A stretch of DNA of 64,000 nucleotides from Acidobacteriota bacterium (GTDB lineage Bacteria > Acidobacteriota > Terriglobia > Acidiferrales > UBA7541): positions 1 to 64,000 of the forward strand of contig JABCZJ010000018.1 of assembly GCA_013289715.1 (NCBI GenBank), read 5' to 3'. Below the pieces are notes generated by a model that was given only the letters and a program-made list of their open reading frames with translations, made no database searches and was not told the origin of the DNA. Positions 54,079 to 64,000 of the stretch are shown piece after piece; the first letter of the stretch is position 1, and each line of letters starts with the position of its first letter. The position numbers were made by a program, and so were the translations under genes.

Positions 54079-54112
54079 GGCGCGGCTGCGACGGCACAGG
54101 AAATCTGTTCCG

Positions 54113-56788
54113 CTACTCGCCGCTCTGCTCGATTAGCTTTGCCACCAGCGCGGTCCACCCAGTCTGATGGCTCGCACCCATCCCCGCGCCGGTATCGCCG
54201 TTGAAATACTCGTAAAATAAAATCAGGTCACGCCAGTACGGATCATTCTGAAATAATTCCACATCGCCATACACCGCGCGGCGCCCATCCTTCCGCAAAA
54301 AGATGTGCGAGAGCCGCCGCGAAACTTCGCGGCCCACGTCCCACAGCGTCATTTGCCGGCCCGATCCCGTGGGACATTCCACCTTGAAGCTTTCGCCGTA
54401 GTAGTAATGCACGCGCTGCAGCGATTCAATCATCAGAAAATTGAGCGGAAACCACACCGGCCCGCGCCAATTGGAGTTGCCGCCAAACATATCCCCGGTC
54501 GATTCCGCGGGCTCGTAATCAACCGCCTGTGAAGCGCCGTTCACATTCAGAACGAACGGATGATCCTTGTGATACTTGGAAAGCGCGCGCACGCCGTGTG
54601 GCGAAAGAAATTCATTTTCATCCAGTAGATATTTGTAGATGCGCTCGAGCTTGTTGCGATTCGCAATGCTCAAAAGCACGCGCGCGCCCTTGTCCGTGCG
54701 CTGGGACATATCCACGTGTTCCGCAACGTCCGGATTGTGCGCCAGAAACCATTCCATGCGCTTGACGAACTCGGGCACTCGCGCCAGATCTTCGGGTTCA
54801 AACGCCTCCACTGCAAACAACGGGGTCAAGCCTACGATCGACCGCACTTTCATCGGCAAAAGATTGGTCGTACCCAGGTGCAGCACGTCGTAATAAAAAC
54901 CGTCCTTTTCGTCCCACAGACCGATTCCTTCACCGCCAATGTCGTTCATCGCCTGCGCGATGTAGACAAAGTGCTCGAAGAATTTGCTGGCCACATCCTC
55001 ATACGCCGGATCGTCGTGCGCCAGTTCCATGGACATCGCCAGCATGTCCAGGCAAAACATCGCCATCCAACTGGTGCCGTCCGACTGCTCGATGAAATTT
55101 CCCGGTCCCAGCGGCGATGACCGGTCGAACACGCCGATGTTATCCAGGCCCAGGAAACCGCCTTCAAACACGTTCTTCCCTTCCGGGTCCTTGCGGTTCA
55201 CCCACCAGGTAAAATTCAGCAGAAGCTTATGAAACATCCGCACCAGAAATTTTCGATCGTGCCGGCCTTCGACCCGTCCCGCGATTTTATAAACGCGCCA
55301 GACCGCCCAGGCCAATACCGGCGGATTCACGTCGGAAAAATTCCATTCGTAGGCGGGAACCTGGCCGCTGGGATTCATGTACCACTCGCGATGAAACAGA
55401 ACCAGCTGGTCCTTCGCGAATTCCGGATCAATCAGCGCCATCGAGACACAATGAAACGCCAGATCCCACGATGCGTACCACGGGTATTCCCAAGTGTCCG
55501 GCATGGAAATCACATCGGAATTGTAGAGGTGCGTCCACTCGTGATTGCGGCCATTGTAGCGGTTGGCGTCGGGTTTCGGCTGCGTCGCATCGCCTTCCAG
55601 CCAGCGGCGCACATCGTAGTGATAGGCCTGCTTGCACCACAACAGGCCGGCAAACGCCTGCCGCTGGACACGCCGCGCGTCTTCGCTCAGGTCGGGGTCA
55701 ATCCGTTTTTCGTAGAACTCGTCGCCCTCTTTTTTACGCTGCTCGAAGATCGCCTCGAACGCCGGTCCGAAAAACTCGCTCGCCGGCTTATGACTCTCCG
55801 CGACGTTTTCGTCAGTGAGGCGCAGACGAATCGTCCAGCTCTGTCCCGGCGCGATTTCCGAAACAAAGTGCGCCGCAGCCTTTGTTCCAGTCAACGCCGG
55901 ATTCACTGCATCACGTTCCCGATCGATCAGGTAGCGGTGAAAAGCATCCTTCACATAAGCAGTTTTGCTCTTCTGGCCGAAGAGTCGCTCCATATTCGTT
56001 TCGTTGTCGGTAAAGAGCACCTCCGGCGCTCCTTCGATCACCAGCCAGCGCTGGCCGTAATGAAATTCAGTCAGCTCGAACAGCTCGCCGCCCTGAAATC
56101 CCGGCACCCGCGCCACTTGCGGCGTGTTGTACGCATCGCCCCAGTCCCAGCGATTGCGAAACCACAGCGAGGGCAACAAATGCAGACGCGCGGCTTGCGG
56201 ACCGCGATTCCACGCCGTGATCCGCACCGCGATATCTTCGAACGTGAGTTTCGCGTATTCCACGAATACATCGAAATAGCGATTTTCCGCGAAAACTCCG
56301 GTATCGATCAGCTCGTACTCCGGCTGGTGGCGCGTGCGTTTGGCGTTTTCTTCGCGCAGCTGGTCATAAGGGTATGCCGCGTGTGGATACTTGTAGAGGA
56401 ATTGCAGGTACGAACTGGTCGGCGTTGCGTCCAGATAGTAGTAGTACTCTTTGACGTCTTCGCCGTGATTCCCTTCCTTGTTGGTCAGGCCGAACAGGCG
56501 TTCTTTCAGGATACGGTCTTTTTCATTCCACAGTCCCAGGCCAAAACAAATATGTTGGTGCCGATCGCAGAAACCGGCGATGCCGTCTTCTCCCCAGCGA
56601 TAAGCACGGGAGCGTGCATGATCGTGCGGAAAATAATCCCACGCGTCGCCATTGGCGCTGTAATCTTCGCGCACAGTTCCCCATTGCCGCTCTGCTAGGT
56701 ACGGGCCCCAACGTTTCCAGTGGGCCACGCGGTCAGCGCTGGCCACCAGTCTTTGTTCCTCGGCGGTCAACTTGGATTCCATGCTCAT
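54113..56788 (-). CDS. Large MGH1-type/GH63-like glucosidase
   Basis: [82 protein letters not shown]. Confidence 0.85.
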   Translation of the reverse strand: MSMESKLTAEEQRLVASADRVAHWKRWGPYLAERQWGTVREDYSANGDAWDYFPHDHARSRAYRWGEDGIAGFCDRHQHICFGLGLWNEKDRILKERLFGLTNKEGNHGEDVKEYYYYLDATPTSSYLQFLYKYPHAAYPYDQLREENAKRTRHQPEYELIDTGVFAENRYFDVFVEYAKLTFEDIAVRITAWNRGPQAARLHLLPSLWFRNRWDWGDAYNTPQVARVPGFQGGELFELTEFHYGQRWLVIEGAPEVLFTDNETNMERLFGQKSKTAYVKDAFHRYLIDRERDAVNPALTGTKAAAHFVSEIAPGQSWTIRLRLTDENVAESHKPASEFFGPAFEAIFEQRKKEGDEFYEKRIDPDLSEDARRVQRQAFAGLLWCKQAYHYDVRRWLEGDATQPKPDANRYNGRNHEWTHLYNSDVISMPDTWEYPWYASWDLAFHCVSMALIDPEFAKDQLVLFHREWYMNPSGQVPAYEWNFSDVNPPVLAWAVWRVYKIAGRVEGRHDRKFLVRMFHKLLLNFTWWVNRKDPEGKNVFEGGFLGLDNIGVFDRSSPLGPGNFIEQSDGTSWMAMFCLDMLAMSMELAHDDPAYEDVASKFFEHFVYIAQAMNDIGGEGIGLWDEKDGFYYDVLHLGTTNLLPMKVRSIVGLTPLFAVEAFEPEDLARVPEFVKRMEWFLAHNPDVAEHVDMSQRTDKGARVLLSIANRNKLERIYKYLLDENEFLSPHGVRALSKYHKDHPFVLNVNGASQAVDYEPAESTGDMFGGNSNWRGPVWFPLNFLMIESLQRVHYYYGESFKVECPTGSGRQMTLWDVGREVSRRLSHIFLRKDGRRAVYGDVELFQNDPYWRDLILFYEYFNGDTGAGMGASHQTGWTALVAKLIEQSGE

Positions 56789-57045
56789 CCCTTGTGGGCA
56801 ATGTCTGGCATGCTCGTGATTGCGAGTCTCCTCGCAAGCCAACTCGAAGCCGCCAGTTCCAGCTGCGATCAAACCCCCAGAACTCTACCCGCTGCGGCAG
56901 TGTATTGGCAAGCGGGCCGCATGCACGCATACTCTGGTACGCATCGCGGCTGGCCACGGACTGCAATCGCCGGCGGCGCAAGTGGAAAAAGACGCGCGCG
57001 ATTGGGTATTCTCTGTCAGTCCGCGTCTGAATTGAGCTGTGGGAT

Positions 57046-58890
57046 GTGGCAATTTCGAATGGGACGAAAACAATTCACTCGAGCGTAACCACTGAATCTA
57101 CATCGCGCACTGCAACGCACGCACCCGCAAGCTCGCCGCGCGTGGCCCTTCTACTTGTTGTCGCCGTCGCCGCGACGGCCGTGATCGCGCCCATGTTTTT
57201 TCTGGGCAACGCGTCCGGCCACGATTTCCAGTTCCACCTGGCCTCCTGGCTGGATGTCGCAGGCCAATGGCACCAAGGCACTTTCTTTCCGCGCTGGGCT
57301 GAATGGGCCAACTGGGGCTACGGAGAGCCGCGCTTCATTTTTTACCCGCCCGGCTCCTGGATGCTCGGCGCGAGTCTCGGTTCCCTGTTGCCGTGGAGGA
57401 TGGCGCCCGGAGCATTTATCTGGCTAGTACTGCTGCTGGCCGGCTGGTCGATGTGGCGCTTTGCGCGCGAGTGGCTCGCACCGCGCGAAGCCGTGGCCGC
57501 CGCAGTCCTCTACGCCGTAAATCCGTATCACCTGATCATCGTCTACTACCGCAGCGACTTCGCCGAACTTCTCGCCAGCGCTCTGCTGCCGCTGGCATTG
57601 TGGGGCGCGGTGCGCCTGCTGCGCGAGGGCTGGCGCGGCCTGCAATTTCTGGCCATCCCGTTCGCGTTGATCTGGCTGGCGAACGCGCCTGCCGCGGTGC
57701 TGGCCACCTACTCGCTGATGCTCTTGTTTTTCGTAGCGTCCCTTTTGCGGCGCAGCATCAGACCGTTGCTTTTCGGCGGCATTTCCATGGCCGCAGGCTT
57801 CGGCCTTGCGGCGTTTTATATTTTCCCCGCGGCGTACGAACAGCGCTGGGTGCAGATTCATCAGGCTCTCGCTGATCTTCTAAGCCCGGACCAAAACTTT
57901 CTCTTCACCCGCGCGATTGATCCCGAATTTCTGATCTTCAACTGGAAAGTTTCCGGCGTGGCGATGGGCGTGATGCTTCTAACTGGAATTGCAGCCGTAA
58001 TTGTGGCGCGCCGTCGCCGCGAGTTTCCAGAACTCTGGTGGATGCTCCTCGCTCTCGGCACCGCTGCCGTATTGCTGATGTTTCCGCCAAGTATGTTTTT
58101 GTGGCGCTGGCTGCCCAAACTGGAATTTGTGCAATTCCCTTGGCGCTGGCTCGGCGTGCTGGATTTCGTCTTCGCGTTTTTCCTCGCCGCAGCCATCGGA
58201 CGCGCCAAGCGCCCGTGGCTCGGCGGCCTCGCGATTGCACTCGCTCTCGCGACGCTGGCCGCCGCCTTGGTGAACGACGGTTGGTGGGATAGCGAAGATA
58301 TTCCAGTTCTTACCCGGGGCATTCAATCCGGTCGCGGCTACGAAGGCACCGACGAATATCAACCGCTAGGCTGCGATCGCTACGAATTACCGGGCGCCGA
58401 CCCGCTGGGCGAAATGATCGCCAAACCCGCCCCGCGCGTTCAGCAGTTTGATGAGGAAACGCATCTGTTCAAACCCGCACCTGAAAATCCGGTGCAAGTC
58501 GAGCGCTGGACCGCAAACGAAAAACGCTTCGCCGCACATGAGGCCGCCCCGACGACGCTGGCCGTACGCCTGCTAAATTATCCAGGATGGAAAGTTCAGG
58601 TTGACGGCGGAACTGTTTCGCCCGACGCAGCTCCAGAAACCGCTCAAATGCTAGTGGCTATTGCAGCAGGCGTCCATCAAGTCGAAGTGCAATTCACAAG
58701 CACCTGGGACCGCACAGCGGGAGCCATGATCTCCGCAATTTTCGCAATCCTGCTCGCCGCATACATGTTTTTCATTCGAGGGTCACGCAAGAGAGTCCAA
58801 TCATCCTCTTCGGCCGAACGATCGAACGTAGGGGCACGGCACGCCGTGCCCGCCTTTGGTAGTCATCGCGGGTCTCCAAATACTCGGTAG
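57046..58890 (+). CDS. Polytopic membrane protein, PTPS-related/YfhO-like glycosyltransferase type
   Basis: HDFQFHLASWLDVAGQWHQGTFFPRWAEWANWGYGEPRFIFYPPGSWML, then multiple TM segments. Confidence 0.7.
   Translation: MAISNGTKTIHSSVTTESTSRTATHAPASSPRVALLLVVAVAATAVIAPMFFLGNASGHDFQFHLASWLDVAGQWHQGTFFPRWAEWANWGYGEPRFIFYPPGSWMLGASLGSLLPWRMAPGAFIWLVLLLAGWSMWRFAREWLAPREAVAAAVLYAVNPYHLIIVYYRSDFAELLASALLPLALWGAVRLLREGWRGLQFLAIPFALIWLANAPAAVLATYSLMLLFFVASLLRRSIRPLLFGGISMAAGFGLAAFYIFPAAYEQRWVQIHQALADLLSPDQNFLFTRAIDPEFLIFNWKVSGVAMGVMLLTGIAAVIVARRRREFPELWWMLLALGTAAVLLMFPPSMFLWRWLPKLEFVQFPWRWLGVLDFVFAFFLAAAIGRAKRPWLGGLAIALALATLAAALVNDGWWDSEDIPVLTRGIQSGRGYEGTDEYQPLGCDRYELPGADPLGEMIAKPAPRVQQFDEETHLFKPAPENPVQVERWTANEKRFAAHEAAPTTLAVRLLNYPGWKVQVDGGTVSPDAAPETAQMLVAIAAGVHQVEVQFTSTWDRTAGAMISAIFAILLAAYMFFIRGSRKRVQSSSSAERSNVGARHAVPAFGSHRGSPNTR
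58828..58858. repeat. Dispersed palindrome family A-like
   Basis: GTAGGGGCACGGCACGCCGTGCCCGCCTTTG. Confidence 0.65.
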
Positions 58891-58901
58891 GGACGCTGCT
58901 T

Positions 58902-58957
58902 GTGAATCGCCCTGCAGGGCGATTCATCCTGAGATCCCGCTGTGCGGAATCGAAGGG
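58902..58957. repeat. Dispersed element family D, copy 2
   Basis: GTGAATCGCCCTGCAGGGCGATTCATCCTGAGATCCCGCTGTGCGGAATCGAAGGG. Confidence 0.85.
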
Positions 58958-59019
58958 CTGCGCCTGGCTTGCCACAACGTAAACATCGGAATCGCTCCGC
59001 GTCGTCGGGTCGCAACCCA

Positions 59020-61548
59020 CTACGACCCGCGGTACAACTCGAATGGCGCCCAATAGAATGGCCGCCGATAAACGCCGCCAGAGTGCAAAAGCGCCAATTT
59101 CGCGTCGCGCAAAGCCGCATCTGGCGCCGCACCCTTGCCGATTTCGGAATACAAATGATCCATCAACTGCGGCGTCGAATTATCATTCACCTCCCACAAC
59201 GCCGCAATCACCCCATGCGCCCCGGCGCGCAAAAATGCCCAAGACAACCCGACCAATCCCTCCCCCGAATAGGTACGCACGCCCTCGCCGTGGCAAGCAG
59301 AAATCGTCACCAAATCCGCATGCAAAGGGTGCTGAATAATGTCCCGCGCGTAGAGCTTGTAGTCGTCACCTTGCCTGGAGAGAATCACGGCCGAATCCAG
59401 CGGACTGGTGCGGCTGGCCGTCCCGTGTGCCACAAAATGAATGTGGGAAAAGCTGGCGGGCTCGCTCTTCAAATACGAATCAGGCGTCGCCTCTGCACCC
59501 GAAAAAACCGTGCGCTCAGCCGCCGGAAAATAATTCTCGATCTGGGACATTTCCGCCGCCGCCTGCGGCAATTTCGGAAATTCCGCGTCCGACGATACCG
59601 GATCCCCCACGAGCAAAAGTTTCTTGGCAGCCGTCGCATGCCGCGAAGCCCCAGCCGCGAGCAACGTCAAAGAATTGGCGTACGAAACATCCACATCCTC
59701 AATCCAATAATGCAATTGCGGCGAAGGGGCCAGCAAAGTCTCAAAATTCAATCCATACAGGCTGCCATCCGGCAATATTGTGACCCGGGCCCCCTGCGGA
59801 ATCATTTTCGCAGCCGGCGCCACCAGCAAATCATAAAGCTTCCGCCCGGCCGCATTCTGCGTCTCCAGCACGTCGCGCGACCCGAGCAGCGCCTGCCGGT
59901 AAGCCTGCACCAACGGATCAATCTCCGCCGCCGTCGGCAGCGTAAAAAGCTCCACCCGCCCCGGCGTGATCACCCACAAATACGAATGGTCCTCCCCAAG
60001 CCAATAAGAAAGAATCGTCGTATTCAGTTGCTGCGCCGTTTGTTGCGGATTGAAATTAGCAATTGGGAAGGCAACGGATATTGAGTTTAGTCCAAGCCCT
60101 TCGGCCAACGTTCGCGCCCGGCTGACTTCGGCCACTTGCAGAGCTTGACCTACACCGCCGCGTGCGGCCAGGAAGTCAATGTAATCATCGTACCGCCCGA
60201 TAACGCTCGAAAGGAACGACAAACGGAACCCTTCGTGCGTGATCGACGATCGGGCAGCCTCGATTGTCGCGAGCGATTTTCTGAAGCTTGCATCTGCGTA
60301 CGCGGGGCGGCCCTGGGCCGAGTACGTGACTGCAAGGCCGACCTCAGACTGCGATCGTAAGTAACTGTCTGCGGATTGATCTGCGATCAACCGACGGAAA
60401 TCAGACTCCGCGAGCGCAAAATTCTTATCGTCGTACGCGATGTACCCGTCGGTAATTAGCGAGTACAGCTGGGATGTGTGATCTCCCCCAGCGCGCGCCA
60501 GGACAACCGCTTCCCGATTGTATTCCTTAGCTTCGCTGCTCTTTCCCTCATGGCGGTTCGCGTTCGCAAGGCTGTACAAACAGACTGCAGCCGCGGCTTT
60601 ATTGTCCATTTGCGTTGCCAACCGCAAAGCCTCCTTGTAATCGTGTTCGGCCGCAGAATAAGATCGCTGGGCGATCTCCACCGCGCCAATATTCTGCGTC
60701 CAAGTCATCTCGTCTTTGGTTCCGCTCAAGCGGTGCGCAGCCTCTTTTGCCTGCTGCAGAAGTAACAGCGCGTTGTCCAGATCCCCCATCTTGTAATAAT
60801 TCCATCCCTCGTTTCCCAGCACTTTCTCAATCGCGATTCGGGCGCTGAGAGATCGGCCCAGGTTTAATGCCTCGGTGTCCCAGTCGATCGATTTATCGTA
60901 GTGTTCTTCCTCCATAGATACCCATCCAAGGCTGCCCAGCGACTTCAACGTCAGGAACGCCTGTTTGTTTGCTCGTGCGAATCTGAGGGACTGCAGGTAG
61001 GCATTTTCTGCGGCAGTTAAATCTCCGCGCGCAAAGAATAGGTTTCCACGGGCTAGCAGAAGCTCGCCCATGAGGTCGGGTTGGAACAGTCTTGAGAGCC
61101 GCTCGGCCTCGCCGAAATGCTGTTCGGCTTCGTCAAATTTCTGTAGCGAACATTCCGCAAGCCCCAGAATGATTTCCCGTCGAACAGCTATATCTGACGT
61201 GCCGAGTTCAGGAGCATATTGCGTTTGAATGAGCTGAACCGCGTCCGCACTCAGACCGCGCCAGACTAAGACTTCGGCCTCGAGCACGCGGAAACGCCAA
61301 GCCCATTCCGGGCTGCGCTCCGAAAGCTGCTTGTAAGCCGCGTCGGATTCCTGAGACGCGGCGATTAGATCACCTTGCTGGAACTTAGCTTCGGCCTCCC
61401 TGTAGGAAGCCTCTTGCTGCGACAATTTGGGATGGCGTTGGCAACTCGACACCCCGGAGAGCGCACTCAACAAAAACAAACTGATTACGGGAATCCAGCG
61501 CCGCCGCCCCCACCGCCCGGACCGCTTACTATCATGGTGGTCGGGCAT
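59020..61548 (-). CDS. TPR-CHAT domain protein (caspase-like peptidase fold), predicted lipoprotein
   Basis: Lipobox-like ISLFLLSALSGVSSC; TPR region; HFVAHGTASRTSPLDSAVIL (His) and LVTISACHGEGVRTYSGEGLVGLSWAFLRAGAHGVIAALWEVND (Cys). Confidence 0.88.
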   Translation of the reverse strand: MPDHHDSKRSGRWGRRRWIPVISLFLLSALSGVSSCQRHPKLSQQEASYREAEAKFQQGDLIAASQESDAAYKQLSERSPEWAWRFRVLEAEVLVWRGLSADAVQLIQTQYAPELGTSDIAVRREIILGLAECSLQKFDEAEQHFGEAERLSRLFQPDLMGELLLARGNLFFARGDLTAAENAYLQSLRFARANKQAFLTLKSLGSLGWVSMEEEHYDKSIDWDTEALNLGRSLSARIAIEKVLGNEGWNYYKMGDLDNALLLLQQAKEAAHRLSGTKDEMTWTQNIGAVEIAQRSYSAAEHDYKEALRLATQMDNKAAAAVCLYSLANANRHEGKSSEAKEYNREAVVLARAGGDHTSQLYSLITDGYIAYDDKNFALAESDFRRLIADQSADSYLRSQSEVGLAVTYSAQGRPAYADASFRKSLATIEAARSSITHEGFRLSFLSSVIGRYDDYIDFLAARGGVGQALQVAEVSRARTLAEGLGLNSISVAFPIANFNPQQTAQQLNTTILSYWLGEDHSYLWVITPGRVELFTLPTAAEIDPLVQAYRQALLGSRDVLETQNAAGRKLYDLLVAPAAKMIPQGARVTILPDGSLYGLNFETLLAPSPQLHYWIEDVDVSYANSLTLLAAGASRHATAAKKLLLVGDPVSSDAEFPKLPQAAAEMSQIENYFPAAERTVFSGAEATPDSYLKSEPASFSHIHFVAHGTASRTSPLDSAVILSRQGDDYKLYARDIIQHPLHADLVTISACHGEGVRTYSGEGLVGLSWAFLRAGAHGVIAALWEVNDNSTPQLMDHLYSEIGKGAAPDAALRDAKLALLHSGGVYRRPFYWAPFELYRGS

Positions 61549-62312
61549 CCCAAGTCCAACCGAAGCATGGTAACTTCGCGCTCGTTCTTCTTCAGGATCA
61601 CTTCGCCAAGATAAATCTTGCCGAATTGCGGCACCACGATGACGTTTCCGTAGACGCGCAGTTCCGGGCAGGGCGTCTTGATGTCTTTTACCAACGAACA
61701 AAGTACGATCCCCTTCGACTCCGGGAACTTATCTCCCGCGAACCAGTTATACCGTTCGCGCAGGAATTCCGGTACCTCGAACTTAGGCTTGCCCCACAGG
61801 AACAGAGCCTGCATGGCTTCCCGGACCTGTTGGTTCCCCTCGTAGGCATCCTTGAAAGAGGTGAACGTGCCGAACCGGTTGAATAAATTGTTGTCGAGTT
61901 CCGCGTGAATCGGGCAACCCGCAATTCGCAGATTCTCGAAGTGGCTGCCGATGGGTGTAATCGTCGGTTCCGGGTCATCGAGGCGCTGCTTGGAGGCGAC
62001 GTGCGCGACGATGCGATCCGCCGTAACCATGTCGAGGATGTTTAGGCCCTCGATCGTAGCAGACGCCAGCGTGTTGTAAGTTCCGTCTTCTTCATCCAGG
62101 CTCCCAGAAACCATGGTGTGGGCCGCCCGGTACGAGATCGTTTCGTTTAGCCGGTAATTCTCCGCGCGCGACACTTCGAAGCCGCCGGTCGTCGGCAGCG
62201 ACGCGCCCGCGTGTACGTCCAGGACATGCTGGAACGGCCGATCAATTCTCCCTCCCAAGCCGTAACCGTGCGCGTTATAGAGATATATCTTCTTGATGGG
62301 GTCCGTTGCCAT
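61485..62312 (-). CDS. Protein of unknown function encoded between the anti-sigma-like gene and the CHAT gene
   Basis: 275 aa MATDPIKKIYLYNAHGYGLGGRIDRPFQHVLDVHAGASLP...CPTTMIVSGPGGGGGGAGFP; overlaps CHAT start by 64 bp. Confidence 0.75.
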   Translation of the reverse strand: MATDPIKKIYLYNAHGYGLGGRIDRPFQHVLDVHAGASLPTTGGFEVSRAENYRLNETISYRAAHTMVSGSLDEEDGTYNTLASATIEGLNILDMVTADRIVAHVASKQRLDDPEPTITPIGSHFENLRIAGCPIHAELDNNLFNRFGTFTSFKDAYEGNQQVREAMQALFLWGKPKFEVPEFLRERYNWFAGDKFPESKGIVLCSLVKDIKTPCPELRVYGNVIVVPQFGKIYLGEVILKKNEREVTMLRLDLGCPTTMIVSGPGGGGGGAGFP

Positions 62313-62344
62313 CGGATTTGCCCTCCTGCATCAGTGTTGGATTA

Positions 62345-63076
62345 TTACTTCGAAACTGCGAGTGTGAATGGGTAGCGTACTACTTCGGTCCCACCGCTGA
62401 CCGCGCTGTCCTGCGTCCCGAGGCCACGTACAACCAGCATATGCTTTCCAGTTCCCAAACTTGAAGAAGGAATCAGAAGCTGCACGGCATTCTTAGCCTG
62501 TTCGCCGGAAATGTTCAAGGCAAATTCCGCCTTGCCCGCAGAGTCCTCGAACACGCAGCTATACGAGGAGTAATGTCCATCCGGAGGAATATCAAAATAC
62601 AAACTAAAAGGTTGCCCTGGCGCAACGGACACCGTCAACGGTTCCCCGCCACGCGAATCCGCCGTGATTAGTGAAAATGACGCCAGCGTTTGCGGCGCGG
62701 CAAACGCGAGCGCGCCAACAGGCCGCGTGCCGGTGCCCTGCAAACGCGGAATCACCAAAAAAGTTTGATACGCCACCAACAGCAACAGCGCGGCAAACAC
62801 CGGCACCGCAAAGCTCGGCCGCAAGAACGCGCCAAACCAACCACTCGCAGCCGGCCGCTGCGGCAGAGCCACCGGCAGACGGACGGGCGGCATAGTGGGC
62901 TCGGATCCCATAGCCGCCCGGCTATTCTCAACGAACGCCGCCGCCAGGTTCAACTCTTCCGCACATTCTACGCAGCCGAAGAAGTGTTCCTCGTATTGTT
63001 CGCGGAGGTCCCTCGGCAGTTCCCCGAGTACGTACCGCTCAGCGGCTTTCAATTGGATAGCTTGTGTGTGTTCCAT
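62345..63076 (-). CDS. zf-HC2-type anti-sigma factor-like membrane protein
   Basis: ERYVLGELPRDLREQYEEHFFGCVECAEELNLA (HxxxCxxC); TM FAVPVFAALLLLVAYQTFLVI; C-terminal extracytoplasmic domain. Confidence 0.8.
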   Translation of the reverse strand: MEHTQAIQLKAAERYVLGELPRDLREQYEEHFFGCVECAEELNLAAAFVENSRAAMGSEPTMPPVRLPVALPQRPAASGWFGAFLRPSFAVPVFAALLLLVAYQTFLVIPRLQGTGTRPVGALAFAAPQTLASFSLITADSRGGEPLTVSVAPGQPFSLYFDIPPDGHYSSYSCVFEDSAGKAEFALNISGEQAKNAVQLLIPSSSLGTGKHMLVVRGLGTQDSAVSGGTEVVRYPFTLAVSK

Positions 63077-63130
63077 GTATTCCGTCCTACTGGTAGTGAC
63101 GGCAGACCCCAAATCGTTTCATCCCGTTCC

Positions 63131-63712
63131 CTATTGTTTCGCGGGACGCGCCCCCTCCGCTCCACTCTTCTCATAGAAAACGCGGAAGTTGTGCTTCGCG
63201 CGATGCAGCAACACCCTCAGATAGTCGCGATCGACGCCAAATTCCCTGCAAATCTGGTCTTTCTCCTTTTCTTCCAGGAAGACAGCGCGCAGTAATTGCC
63301 GGTCCCGTTCGGGAAGCTGGTCAAGTACCTTCCTTACCTGCTCCCGGGTCTCCTTGCTCACCAGCAACCCGTCCAAATCGATTACGTGATCAATAGGCTC
63401 GGGCGTATCGTCATCCAGCTGCATGCCATGATCCGATGACCGGTAAAATTCCTGCAACACATTGTTACAAACAGAGTTAACGAACGCCCCAAGCCTCTCC
63501 GGCTGCCGGATTCCCGTTTCAGAGCTCATCGCCTTGAATACCCTCAAAAAAGTCTCCTGCGCGATGTCCTCTACAGCCTGCGAACCCCGCAGTCGCGATC
63601 TTAATTTGATTACCAGCAGTTTGCGAAAGTAGGCGACGAAGTGCTGCTCCGTCGGGAAATCCCGTTCCCGGAGACGTTTAAGGTAGGCCTCGTCAAAGGA
63701 GAAAAATTCCAC
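63131..63712 (-). CDS. ECF/sigma-70-family RNA polymerase sigma factor
   Basis: FRKLLVIKLRSRLRGSQAVEDIAQETFLRVFKAM (region 2); LPERDRQLLRAVFLEEKEKDQICREFGVDRDYLRVLLHRAKHNFR (region 4). Confidence 0.9.
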   Translation of the reverse strand: MEFFSFDEAYLKRLRERDFPTEQHFVAYFRKLLVIKLRSRLRGSQAVEDIAQETFLRVFKAMSSETGIRQPERLGAFVNSVCNNVLQEFYRSSDHGMQLDDDTPEPIDHVIDLDGLLVSKETREQVRKVLDQLPERDRQLLRAVFLEEKEKDQICREFGVDRDYLRVLLHRAKHNFRVFYEKSGAEGARPAKQ

Positions 63713-64000
63713 ACGCCCCCCGAAGGGTAGCGAGTATATCCCGCCGCAGACGAGCAGCGCAATCGAACCCCTGCCCAGAACTACTGGAGCTAAGAACCGC
63801 CGCCATCGTCTTTCTTGCTCAATTTACTTGCGTTGCGGCCGCGACAAAATATTTCGTGCGCAAGTGAAACGATTCATCGCGCGAGCGCACTACCTATGCG
63901 TACTTGTACTGAGATTGGATTGGTGAATCAGATGGCCCAATCCATGCGATGGCGAAAGCCGATGTCCCATCCCCCGGGCGCGCCCCGGCCCTGACGGTCA

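Noticed and set aside
55229-56698. 489-aa plus-strand ORF antisense to the glucosidase
   Set aside because: No recognisable domain or RBS; glucosidase frame is the supported one.
63713-64000. Possible tRNA or start of another operon at the right edge
   Set aside because: No cloverleaf-like sequence or convincing ORF seen in the remaining sequence.

Overview
The window is about 64 kb of a high-GC bacterial chromosome, most likely an acidobacterium. That placement rests on gene content: VWFA-related acidobacterial-type proteins, Ser/Thr kinase-TPR, bactofilin, TonB-family proteins and CHAT-TPR. Most of it is housekeeping: tuf(partial)/fusA/rpsG/rpsL, frr-pyrH-tsf-rpsB, rpsI-rplM, lexA, recA, a korAB-type 2-oxoacid oxidoreductase, rluD, and ileS-lspA-lgt. 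Accessory genes include a subclass A2-like class A beta-lactamase, three VWFA-domain proteins, a UvrD helicase with a C-terminal nuclease domain, and a large glucosidase. The two best candidates for an undescribed system are: (1) two tandem paralogous small basic peptides followed by a SagB/ThcOx-type dehydrogenase, downstream of a near-consensus promoter (22405-24239), which could be a RiPP-like or other peptide-modifying locus; and (2) a four-gene operon of ECF sigma factor, anti-sigma-like protein, a protein of unknown function and a TPR-CHAT protease-like lipoprotein (59020-63712). Other signals worth checking are a 15-bp motif shared by the lexA and recA promoters (candidate SOS operator), a MerR-type 19-bp-spacer operator driving an exported CCPFF protein, and several families of dispersed intergenic palindromes. 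One of those families shows compensatory-looking changes. No tRNA, rRNA, CRISPR array, prophage or transposase was found by eye. All family calls come from reading the translations; no database search was run.
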